6,889 nucleotides of DNA from Oscillospiraceae bacterium (GTDB taxonomy: Bacteria; Bacillota; Clostridia; Oscillospirales; Oscillospiraceae): the NCBI GenBank assembly GCA_012513005.1, contig JAAZCZ010000058.1, forward strand, positions 1 through 6,889. The letters run 5' to 3'. The notes beneath the pieces were generated by a model. That model did no database searches. It had not been told where the DNA came from and saw only the letters and a program-made list of their open reading frames with translations. Below, piece after piece: positions 1 to 5,637 of the stretch. Numbering within the stretch: position 1 is the stretch's first letter; the number at the start of each line of letters is the position of its first letter. The translations under genes were made by a program, and so were the position numbers.

Positions 1-3000
1 AATAGACTGCGACAAGCTCTCAGAGCAGCTCAAAATCGAGCTTAACGATGCAAGCGGCCAAAAGAAGGCAAAGCTTGTTAAGAGACTTGAGGTAGTCGAG
101 GCATTCCGCACAAGCGGCAACAGACCAGAGTGGATGATAATAGACGTAATTCCTGTTATTCCTCCCGAATTGCGTCCCATGGTGCAGCTAGACGGCGGCA
201 GATTTGCAACAAGCGATTTAAACGACCTTTATCGCCGTGTAATAAACCGCAACAACCGTCTTAAGAGACTGCTTCAAATCCACGCACCGGAAATCATAAT
301 AAGAAACGAAAAGCGCATGCTCCAAGAGTCAGTCGATGCTCTAATAGACAACGGCAGACGCGGCAGAGCGGTTACCGGAGCTAACTCCAGAACCTTAAAG
401 AGCCTTTCCGATATGCTCAAGGGCAAGCAGGGCAGATTCCGTCAGAACCTGCTAGGCAAGCGTGTCGACTATTCGGGCAGAAGCGTTATCGTTGTCGGAC
501 CCGACCTCAAAATATTCCAGTGCGGCGTTCCCAAGGAAATGGCAATCGAGCTGTTTAGACCCTTTGTCATGAAAAAGCTTGTGGACGACGGTCACGCAAA
601 CAACATAAAATCAGCCAAAAAGATGGTTGATAAGCAGCGCACTGAGGTTTGGGATGCTCTTGATGTAGTAATTGCTGAGCACCCTGTACTTCTAAACCGC
701 GCACCCACCCTGCACAGGCTGGGTATACAGGCATTTGAGCCAATATTAGTAGAAGGTAGGGCACTGCGCCTGCACCCGCTGGTCTGCACAGCCTACAACG
801 CAGACTTCGACGGCGACCAGATGGCAATTCACGTTCCCCTTTCGGCAGAGGCACAGGCAGAGGCAAGAATACTCATGCTCTCAGCCAACAACCTGCTTCG
901 CCCGCAGGACGGTCACCCGGTAAACGTACCGACTCAGGATATGATACTAGGCTCCTACTATCTCACAATAGTCAGACTCGGCAAGGCAGAGCCCGGCGCG
1001 GAGCAGGTCTATGTAACCGATGCAGGTGACACAAATCTGCCGGTAGGCGAGATTGTAGACGCTGACGAATTTGTAGCAGCCTGCACTGAAGCTAAGGACA
1101 ACAAAAAGCGTCCGGCTGAGTACAGACCCCTAAAATCCTACTCAACAACAGCCGAGGCAATAATGGCATACAACGAGGGCGCAATCGGTCTGCACGCACC
1201 CATTTTAGTCAGGTCAGATAAGAGAGCCCCCGGCAAGCCGCACGGCAAAATAATAAGAACAACAGTCGGCAGAATAATCTTTAACGAGCCCATTCCTCAG
1301 GACCTAGGCTATGTAGACAGAACAAATCCGGAGACAGCCTACGATCTTGAAATCGACTTCCAGGTCGGCAAGAAACAGCTTGAAAATATCATAGACCGCT
1401 GCATCCAGAAATACGGCTTCACAATATCCGCAGAGGTATTAGATAACATCAAGGCACTGGGTTTTAAGTACTCCACACAGAGCGCAATCACAATCTCAAT
1501 AGCAGATATGACAGTCCCGGAGGCCAAGAAAACCCTTATAGCCGAAACTCAGGATAAGATTCTGGATATCGAAAAAGAATACAAGCGCGGACTAATGACA
1601 AACCACGAACGCTACAAGCTTGTAATCAAAGAGTGGGAGAAAACAACAAAAGAGGTTACGGGAGCCCTGCAAAACTGCCTCGATAAATATAACCCTATTT
1701 ACATGATGGCAGACTCCGGAGCCCGTGGTTCAATGAACCAGATTCGTCAGCTCGCCGGTATGCGCGGACTTATGGCAAACACCTCCGGTAAGACAATCGA
1801 AATCCCGATTAAGTCAAACTTCCGCGAGGGTCTTAGCGTACTTGAATACTTCATCTCCAGCCGCGGAGCGAGAAAGGGACTGGCTGATACTGCGCTTAGA
1901 ACGGCAGACTCAGGTTACCTCACAAGAAGACTTGTTGACGTCTCCCAGGATGTAATAATCCGCGAAGACGACTGCGGCACGCAGGAGGGAATTTGGGCAT
2001 CGGCAGTCTATGAAAAGGGTCAGGAAGTTCAGTCCTATGCAGTCAGCATACACGGCAGATTCCCGGCAGAGCCGATCGTAGACCCCAAAACAGGCGAAGT
2101 TATATTCGACACAGATCACATGCTCATGCCGGATGACGCTAAGACACTCACAGACAGAGGCATAGATAAAGTTCTAATCCGCAGCGTCATGTGCTGCGAG
2201 GCAGCCAGCGGTGTCTGCGCCAAGTGCTACGGCATAAACTTAGCGGTAGGTCAGCCTGTTAACCCGGGCGAGGCTGTCGGTGTCATAGCAGCTCAGTCAA
2301 TAGGCGAGCCGGGCACACAGCTCACAATGAGAACCTTCCACACAGGCGGTATAGCAGGCGGCGACATCACACAGGGTCTTCCCCGTGTTGAGGAGCTGTT
2401 TGAGGCCAGAAAACCCAAGAAAATGGCAGTGCTGTCTGAAATTTCAGGAACAGTTTCCATTGAGGAAACCCGCAAAAACCAAATCTACACACTAACCGTC
2501 ACAGCTGAAGACGGAGAAGTTAAGCTATACAATGTAACCTATGCCTCAGGCATACTAGTGTCAGACGGCATGGAGGTACAAAAGGGACAGGAGCTCACAT
2601 CAGGCGCCGTTAACCCGCACGATATACTCGAAATAAGAGGTATCGAAGACGATGTATTCGGCAGACACGGTGTCAGAAACTACCTTGTTCAGGAAGTACA
2701 GAAGGTTTACAGACAGCAGGGTGTCGACATTAACGACAAGCACATAGAGGTAATTGTTCGTCAGATGATGCGCAAGGTCAAGATAGAAGATCCCGGAGCA
2801 ACCCAGCTGCTCAGCGGAGCCACTGTGGATATTTCCGAGCTAAAGAGAGCCAACGCCGCAGTTCGTGCAAGAATTGCAGCGGGCGAGAAAGACGATTTCG
2901 GTGAAGAGCTCAAAACAGCAGAGTACACACAGCTTCTCATGGGCATAACCAAGGCATCACTTGCAACAGAGAGCTTCCTCTCAGCTGCCTCATTCCAGGA

Positions 3001-3214
3001 AACCACAAAGGTTCTGACAGATGCAGCAATTAAGGGCAAGATAGATAACCTTGTGGGTCTCAAAGAAAACGTCATCATAGGCAAGCTTATCCCCGCGGGA
3101 GCAGGGCTTTCGGTCTACAGAGACTTCGAAGCCGAAACAGATGAAACAGTCGAATCTGACCCCGAGGATTACGTTGACCTTTCAGCACTTATTAACCGCA
3201 CAAACGCCCTATAA
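1..3214 (+). CDS. rpoC: DNA-directed RNA polymerase subunit beta' (5'-truncated by window edge)
   Basis: Catalytic beta' subunit of RNA polymerase, which with beta forms the active-site cleft. The reading frame is open from base 2, so the first in-frame ATG (134) is internal; about 1,070 residues remain. By comparison with Bacillus subtilis beta' from memory, roughly 180 N-terminal residues, including the N-terminal zinc finger, lie outside the window. The Mg2+-binding motif NADFDGDQ is at bases 797-820. The bridge-helix region begins around GARGS (near 1720). The second zinc site has its four cysteine codons at 1973, 2195, 2216 and 2225. The trigger-loop stretch GEPGTQLTMRTFHTGG lies near 2305-2350 and has no enterobacterial-type large insertion after it. 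The C-terminus has the conserved ESFLSAASFQETTKVLTDAA segment. An apparent extra segment of about 45 residues sits near 998-1141. Identity is certain from dense family motifs. Confidence 0.99.
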   Translation, partial: IDCDKLSEQLKIELNDASGQKKAKLVKRLEVVEAFRTSGNRPEWMIIDVIPVIPPELRPMVQLDGGRFATSDLNDLYRRVINRNNRLKRLLQIHAPEIIIRNEKRMLQESVDALIDNGRRGRAVTGANSRTLKSLSDMLKGKQGRFRQNLLGKRVDYSGRSVIVVGPDLKIFQCGVPKEMAIELFRPFVMKKLVDDGHANNIKSAKKMVDKQRTEVWDALDVVIAEHPVLLNRAPTLHRLGIQAFEPILVEGRALRLHPLVCTAYNADFDGDQMAIHVPLSAEAQAEARILMLSANNLLRPQDGHPVNVPTQDMILGSYYLTIVRLGKAEPGAEQVYVTDAGDTNLPVGEIVDADEFVAACTEAKDNKKRPAEYRPLKSYSTTAEAIMAYNEGAIGLHAPILVRSDKRAPGKPHGKIIRTTVGRIIFNEPIPQDLGYVDRTNPETAYDLEIDFQVGKKQLENIIDRCIQKYGFTISAEVLDNIKALGFKYSTQSAITISIADMTVPEAKKTLIAETQDKILDIEKEYKRGLMTNHERYKLVIKEWEKTTKEVTGALQNCLDKYNPIYMMADSGARGSMNQIRQLAGMRGLMANTSGKTIEIPIKSNFREGLSVLEYFISSRGARKGLADTALRTADSGYLTRRLVDVSQDVIIREDDCGTQEGIWASAVYEKGQEVQSYAVSIHGRFPAEPIVDPKTGEVIFDTDHMLMPDDAKTLTDRGIDKVLIRSVMCCEAASGVCAKCYGINLAVGQPVNPGEAVGVIAAQSIGEPGTQLTMRTFHTGGIAGGDITQGLPRVEELFEARKPKKMAVLSEISGTVSIEETRKNQIYTLTVTAEDGEVKLYNVTYASGILVSDGMEVQKGQELTSGAVNPHDILEIRGIEDDVFGRHGVRNYLVQEVQKVYRQQGVDINDKHIEVIVRQMMRKVKIEDPGATQLLSGATVDISELKRANAAVRARIAAGEKDDFGEELKTAEYTQLLMGITKASLATESFLSAASFQETTKVLTDAAIKGKIDNLVGLKENVIIGKLIPAGAGLSVYRDFEAETDETVESDPEDYVDLSALINRTNAL

Positions 3215-3225
3215 ACACTAAATCG

Positions 3226-3255
3226 GCGCCGGAGGTAAAGTTTTGCCTCCGGCGC
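3226..3255 (+). terminator. GC-rich hairpin just after rpoC, no U-tract
   Basis: Eleven bases past the rpoC stop lies a perfect 10-bp inverted repeat, GCGCCGGAGG (3226-3235) with CCTCCGGCGC (3246-3255). It can extend through one G-U and two A-U pairs to a 13-bp stem with the tetraloop AGTT (3239-3242). The following bases are TCAAAAATGC, so there is no U-run on this strand and a classic intrinsic terminator is not supported. It may be a 3'-end stabiliser of rpoC mRNA, a factor-assisted or U-less terminator, or one copy of a dispersed palindromic repeat. The hairpin is directly visible; its function is inferred. Confidence 0.55.
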
Positions 3256-3265
3256 TCAAAAATGC

Positions 3266-3294
3266 TTGCATTTATGCACTTTCTGTGCTACTCT
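3266..3294 (+). promoter_or_regulatory. Possible sigma-70-type promoter for the rimP operon (weak)
   Basis: TTGCAT (3266-3271) and TACTCT (3289-3294) are 17 bp apart, with TG one base before the -10 (an extended -10 layout). The -10 matches TATAAT at only three of six positions. If used, transcription would start near 3301 and the terminator at 3321-3344 would lie in the leader. Alternatives are a lone -10-like TAAAAT at 3351-3356 with no -35, and TTGACT (3346-3351) with ACTAAT (3370-3375). The last pair would start the mRNA only about 9 bases before rimP and lose its Shine-Dalgarno. None is convincing, but a promoter somewhere in 3256-3375 is expected. Confidence 0.25.
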
Positions 3295-3320
3295 TAGGCG
3301 TGTAGAAGAAGGAAGTAAGC

Positions 3321-3344
3321 AGAGTGGGGCGGCCCACTCTTTTT
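3321..3344 (+). terminator. Intrinsic terminator between rpoC and rimP
   Basis: AGAGTGGG (3321-3328) pairs perfectly with CCCACTCT (3333-3340) around the loop GCGG. A run of five T (3340-3344) starts at the last base of the stem and is followed by ATT. This is the standard Rho-independent layout. It would end transcription from rpoC, and it lies only 46 bases before the rimP start. Upstream CTACTCT (3288-3294) can pair with AGAGTGG (3321-3327), so a competing structure is possible and the element could act as an attenuator for readthrough into the rimP operon. Confidence 0.85.
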
Positions 3345-3390
3345 ATTGACTAAAATGCAGTACATAAAAACTAATAGGATGAAGTGAATA

Positions 3391-3846
3391 ATGAGTAAAA
3401 TAACAGATAAGGTAACGCAGCTCTCAGAGCCTGTAATATCGCAGCTCGGGCTTATTCTCTGGGATGTACAGTTTGTAAAAGAAGCAGGCGGCCACTATCT
3501 ACGGATATATATAGACAAGCCGGGCGGAGTCGGAATCTCTGACTGTGAGGCAGTTTCCAGAGCCTTAGATCCGCTACTCGATGAGCACGACCCAATCCCG
3601 ATGTCATACACATTTGAGGTCTCCTCCGCAGGAGCAGAAAGAGAGCTAAAATGCCCGTCTGACTTTGAGATGTTCATAGGCGAACTTGTGGAAGTAAAAT
3701 TCTATCAGCCGATAAACGGCTCTAAAACAGCTGTCGGTAACCTAGTGGCTTATGAAGACGGAGCGGTCACTATTGAGCAAAACGGCGAGACCCGCAAATA
3801 CGAAAAATCACAAGTTGCGCAGACCCGTCTGCGTATGAAAATATAA
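3391..3846 (+). CDS. rimP: Ribosome maturation factor RimP
   Basis: RimP binds the pre-30S subunit in the cytoplasm and helps its late assembly. The 151-residue length is normal for the family. Residues 1-85 form the N-terminal domain, with GGHYLRIYIDK (33-43), the helix ISDCEAVSRALDPLLD (49-64) and the family signature YTFEVSSAGAERELK (73-87), equivalent to the YxLEVSSPGxxRPL motif of other RimPs. Residues 88-151 are the SH3-like C-terminal domain ending in QTRLRMKI. The ATG is preceded by AGGAT at 3376-3380, a moderate Shine-Dalgarno 10 bases away. It is the first gene of the operon, as is usual for rimP before nusA. An intrinsic terminator stands 46 bases upstream, so it needs its own promoter or readthrough from rpoC. 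Confidence 0.97.
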   Translation: MSKITDKVTQLSEPVISQLGLILWDVQFVKEAGGHYLRIYIDKPGGVGISDCEAVSRALDPLLDEHDPIPMSYTFEVSSAGAERELKCPSDFEMFIGELVEVKFYQPINGSKTAVGNLVAYEDGAVTIEQNGETRKYEKSQVAQTRLRMKI

Positions 3847-3850
3847 GGAG
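3845..3850 (+). promoter_or_regulatory. nusA ribosome binding site overlapping the rimP stop
   Basis: AAGGAG is a strong Shine-Dalgarno seven bases before the nusA ATG. Its first two bases are the last two of the rimP stop codon TAA (3844-3846). Ribosomes finishing rimP therefore cover this site, which suggests translational coupling and fixes the nusA start at 3858. Confidence 0.85.
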
Positions 3851-3857
3851 CAAGGTA

Positions 3858-4913
3858 ATGAACGCAGATTTTTTTGCCGCTATTGAGGACATCGAAAGAG
3901 AAAAAGGCATACCCGTCAGCTATATGTACGAGAAAATAGAGCAGGCTATGCTCGCGGCGTTTCGCAAAGATAACCCGGAATACGGGGATAATGCCAGTAT
4001 TATACTTGACGAAAAAAAGAAGAAAATCGGCCTTGTGGTAGTTAAAACCGTTGTAGAGGAAGTTACGGACAAAACAAGAGAAATCTCCCTCGAAGACGCA
4101 AAGAACTACAAAAAGCGCATAAAGCTCGGTGATGAGCTTGCAATTCCGGTCGAAACAAAGAAATTCGGCAGGATAGCGGCTCAGGCAGCCAAGCAGGTAA
4201 TTATTCAGGGCATACGCGAAGCTGAGCGCGGAATTATATACGACGAATTTAATTCCAAGGAACACGAAATTCTAACAGGCGTTGTGTCCAGAGTTGAGCC
4301 CCGCACAGGCAGTGTATCTATAACAATAAACTCAAACTCGGAGAACACAGAGGCAATGCTCTCTCCGAGCGAGCGTATAAAAGGCGAGGAGCTTATTGAA
4401 GGCAGCAGGATTAAGGTATATGTTGTCGAGGTCAGAAAGTCCACAAAAGGACCTCAGGTTCTCATCAGCAGAACCCACCCGGGTCTTGTTAAACGCCTGT
4501 TCGAGCTGGAGGTTCCCGAAATATTTGACGGCACAGTCGAGATTAAGGCAATAGCCAGAGAAGCCGGCAGCAGAACAAAGATGGCAGTTTGGAGCGCAAA
4601 CGCCGACGTAGACCCGGTAGGCGCCTGCGTGGGTCCCCGCGGCGGCAGAGTAGCATCAATAGTAGATGAGCTCGGCGGCGAGAAGATAGACATAGTGGCA
4701 TACAGCGAAAGCCCGGAGGAGTTTATAGCAGCATCGCTTGCCCCATCAGAGGTAATAAGCGTAGTCGTCTCTGAAGACGGCACAAAAAGCTGCACTGCAA
4801 CAGTACCTGCCAGCCAGCTGTCTCTTGCAATCGGCAAAGAGGGTCAAAACGCAAGACTGGCAGCCAAGCTCACGGGCTACAAAATAGACATCAAGCCGGA
4901 CGCAGCACTTTAA
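3858..4913 (+). CDS. nusA: Transcription termination/antitermination factor NusA
   Basis: NusA binds RNA polymerase and nascent RNA, and promotes pausing and hairpin-dependent termination. It has 351 residues. Residues 1-125 are the polymerase-binding N-terminal domain, opening with MNADFFAAIEDIEREKG. Residues about 136-205 form the S1 domain (EILTGVVSRVEPRTGSVSI). KH1 covers about 206-282 with the GPRGGR motif (259-264) and ELGGEKIDIV. KH2 covers about 284-351 with GKEGQN (326-331) followed by ARLAAKLTGYKIDIK. The protein stops right after KH2, the short form typical of Gram-positive bacteria, without the acidic repeats of enterobacterial NusA. It starts 11 bases after rimP with a strong Shine-Dalgarno. 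In E. coli NusA affects expression of its own operon; the terminator upstream of rimP would be a natural target here, but that is inference. Confidence 0.98.
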   Translation: MNADFFAAIEDIEREKGIPVSYMYEKIEQAMLAAFRKDNPEYGDNASIILDEKKKKIGLVVVKTVVEEVTDKTREISLEDAKNYKKRIKLGDELAIPVETKKFGRIAAQAAKQVIIQGIREAERGIIYDEFNSKEHEILTGVVSRVEPRTGSVSITINSNSENTEAMLSPSERIKGEELIEGSRIKVYVVEVRKSTKGPQVLISRTHPGLVKRLFELEVPEIFDGTVEIKAIAREAGSRTKMAVWSANADVDPVGACVGPRGGRVASIVDELGGEKIDIVAYSESPEEFIAASLAPSEVISVVVSEDGTKSCTATVPASQLSLAIGKEGQNARLAAKLTGYKIDIKPDAAL

Positions 4914-4943
4914 GATAATAATTTCGGAAAGGCGGCAGAGCAT

Positions 4944-5222
4944 ATGCAAAAGACTAAGAAAATACCAATGCGGCAGTGCTTAGGCTGCCGTGAGATGAAA
5001 CCTAAAAGAGAGCTAATCAGGGTTGTCCGCAGCAAGGAAGGCGAAGTTGCGGTGGATCTAAAAGGCAAATTGCCCGGCAGAGGAGCCTATGTGTGCAGAT
5101 GCAAAAGCTGTCTAGCCAAGGCACTTAAATCACACGCAATTGAAAGAGCACTTGATGTGCAGATACCGGACGAATTAAAAGAAAAACTATCGTCCGAACT
5201 GGAGGACAGCGAAAACGGATAG
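4944..5222 (+). CDS. ylxR: YlxR family protein (RNase P modulator RnpM)
   Basis: Small basic cytoplasmic RNA-binding protein of the DUF448 family. The Bacillus subtilis member has been named RnpM and reported to interact with RNase P and modulate its activity. The 92 residues begin with the family signature MRQCLGCREMKPKREL (9-24), followed by LIRVVR and GRGAYVC (45-51), all diagnostic. Cysteines at 12, 15, 51, 53 and 56 could form a metal site, though I cannot show that one is bound. Helical residues 57-92 end in an acidic tail. It lies 30 bases after nusA, with a purine-rich GGAAAGGCGG (4926-4935) before the ATG. The standard position between nusA and the L7Ae-like gene supports the call. 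Its last codons contain a GGAGG that may serve the next gene. Confidence 0.95.
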   Translation: MQKTKKIPMRQCLGCREMKPKRELIRVVRSKEGEVAVDLKGKLPGRGAYVCRCKSCLAKALKSHAIERALDVQIPDELKEKLSSELEDSENG

Positions 5223-5244
5223 GGCATTAAACTACTTAGGTCTT
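5179..5244 (+). other. Open in-frame extension upstream of the L7Ae-like ATG
   Basis: The L7Ae-family frame is open from base 5179 (the stop TAA is at 5176-5178) to the ATG at 5245. Codons 5218-5244 read DRALNYLGL, which continues smoothly into MRKAGKIEIGE and matches the family's first helix, so at least this part looks coding. It overlaps the last 44 bases of ylxR in another frame. No ATG, GTG, TTG or CTG occurs in this frame here. The ACG at 5215 is the best near-cognate candidate. Alternatives are a frameshift from ylxR or an assembly or strain-level base change. Confidence 0.6.
5201..5205 (+). promoter_or_regulatory. Shine-Dalgarno inside ylxR, spaced for a non-ATG start of the L7Ae-like gene
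   Basis: GGAGG lies near the end of ylxR, too far (39 bases) from the ATG at 5245 to serve it. Nine bases downstream is the codon ACG (5215), which is in frame with the L7Ae-family gene and one base different from ATG. The stretch 5206-5244 has no ATG, GTG or TTG in any frame. The site may therefore mark initiation at a near-cognate codon, or it may be a chance result of coding Leu-Glu-Asp. Confidence 0.4.
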
Positions 5245-5637
5245 ATGAGAAAGGCCGGAAAAATTGAGATAGGCGAGGCAGCCTCAAAAGCTGCGATAGC
5301 AGCAGGCAAGGCAAGGCTGCTCATAATAGCGGCAGACGCCTCGGATAACGCCAAAAAAAAGGCAAGCGGGTTTCTTGTGGGCAGAAGGGCACTTTATGTA
5401 CCACTGCCGCACAGCAAATCCGAGCTGTCAGACGCGCTCGGCAGAACATCGGATCTAAGCATGGCAGTCACGACAGACTTTGGTCTCTCGGCAGCTTTCA
5501 TGCAGGCGCTTTCTGAGCAATATCCCGATAAATACACCGAGCTAAAAGATGAAATGACAAAACGAGCCGAAAAAGCGGCAAAACGCAAGGCGGCAGGTCC
5601 AAAGAAGAAGTCAGGGAGGAAACAAGATGGCATTTAG
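5245..5637 (+). CDS. ylxQ: L7Ae/YlxQ-family RNA-binding protein (start uncertain, probably further upstream)
   Basis: Member of the L7Ae/L30e/Gadd45 family, whose relatives bind kink-turn RNA; the bacterial YlxQ paralogue's exact role is unsettled. From the first ATG it has 130 residues: RKAGKIEIGE (2-11), LLIIAADASDNAKKK (25-39), a VGRRALYVPLPHSKSELSDA stretch (45-64), GRTSDLSMAVTTDFGLSAAF (66-85), then a Lys/Arg-rich tail from about 104. The family normally begins with a helix containing LLGLARRAGK. Here the matching DRALNYLGLMRKAGK is encoded from 5218, upstream of this ATG, so starting at 5245 would lose most of that helix. The ATG has only a weak AGGT four bases before it. An ACG at 5215 would give about 140 residues and an 8-base overlap with ylxR. 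The start given here is simply the first standard codon. The gene's 3' end overlaps infB by 11 bases. Confidence 0.88.
   Translation: MRKAGKIEIGEAASKAAIAAGKARLLIIAADASDNAKKKASGFLVGRRALYVPLPHSKSELSDALGRTSDLSMAVTTDFGLSAAFMQALSEQYPDKYTELKDEMTKRAEKAAKRKAAGPKKKSGRKQDGI
5614..5619 (+). promoter_or_regulatory. infB ribosome binding site inside the L7Ae-like gene
   Basis: GGGAGG lies seven bases before the infB ATG at 5627 and within the last codons of the preceding gene. It is a near-consensus Shine-Dalgarno and settles the infB start. The overlap implies that the two genes are translationally coupled. Confidence 0.85.

Noticed and set aside
134..136. ATG at 134 as the start of rpoC
   Set aside because: The upstream codons read KRLEVVEAFRTSGNRPEW, the conserved beta' sequence, and the frame is open to the left edge. 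The ATG is internal.
567..866. Antisense open frames opposite rpoC
   Set aside because: These and the shorter antisense frames along rpoC show no family signature and mirror highly conserved beta' coding sequence.
3260..3288. Small inverted repeats such as TGCAT-TT-ATGCA and GCAC-TTTCT-GTGC as an operator
   Set aside because: The arms are only four to five bases long and AT-rich sequence of this length produces such repeats by chance. No known operator matches.
3256..3320. A small RNA or tRNA gene before rimP, as metY is in E. coli
   Set aside because: The space is too short and shows no cloverleaf, T-loop motif or CCA end.
3346..3375. TTGACT (3346-3351) with ACTAAT (3370-3375) as the main rimP promoter
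   Set aside because: The hexamers are fair matches with 18 bp between them, but the start point would fall about nine bases before the ATG and exclude the AGGAT Shine-Dalgarno from the mRNA.
3750..4265. Long antisense open frame (171 codons) opposite the rimP-nusA junction
   Set aside because: It lies opposite two clearly identified genes, has no recognisable family motif and has a composition typical of the complement of a real gene. No promoter or terminator supports it.
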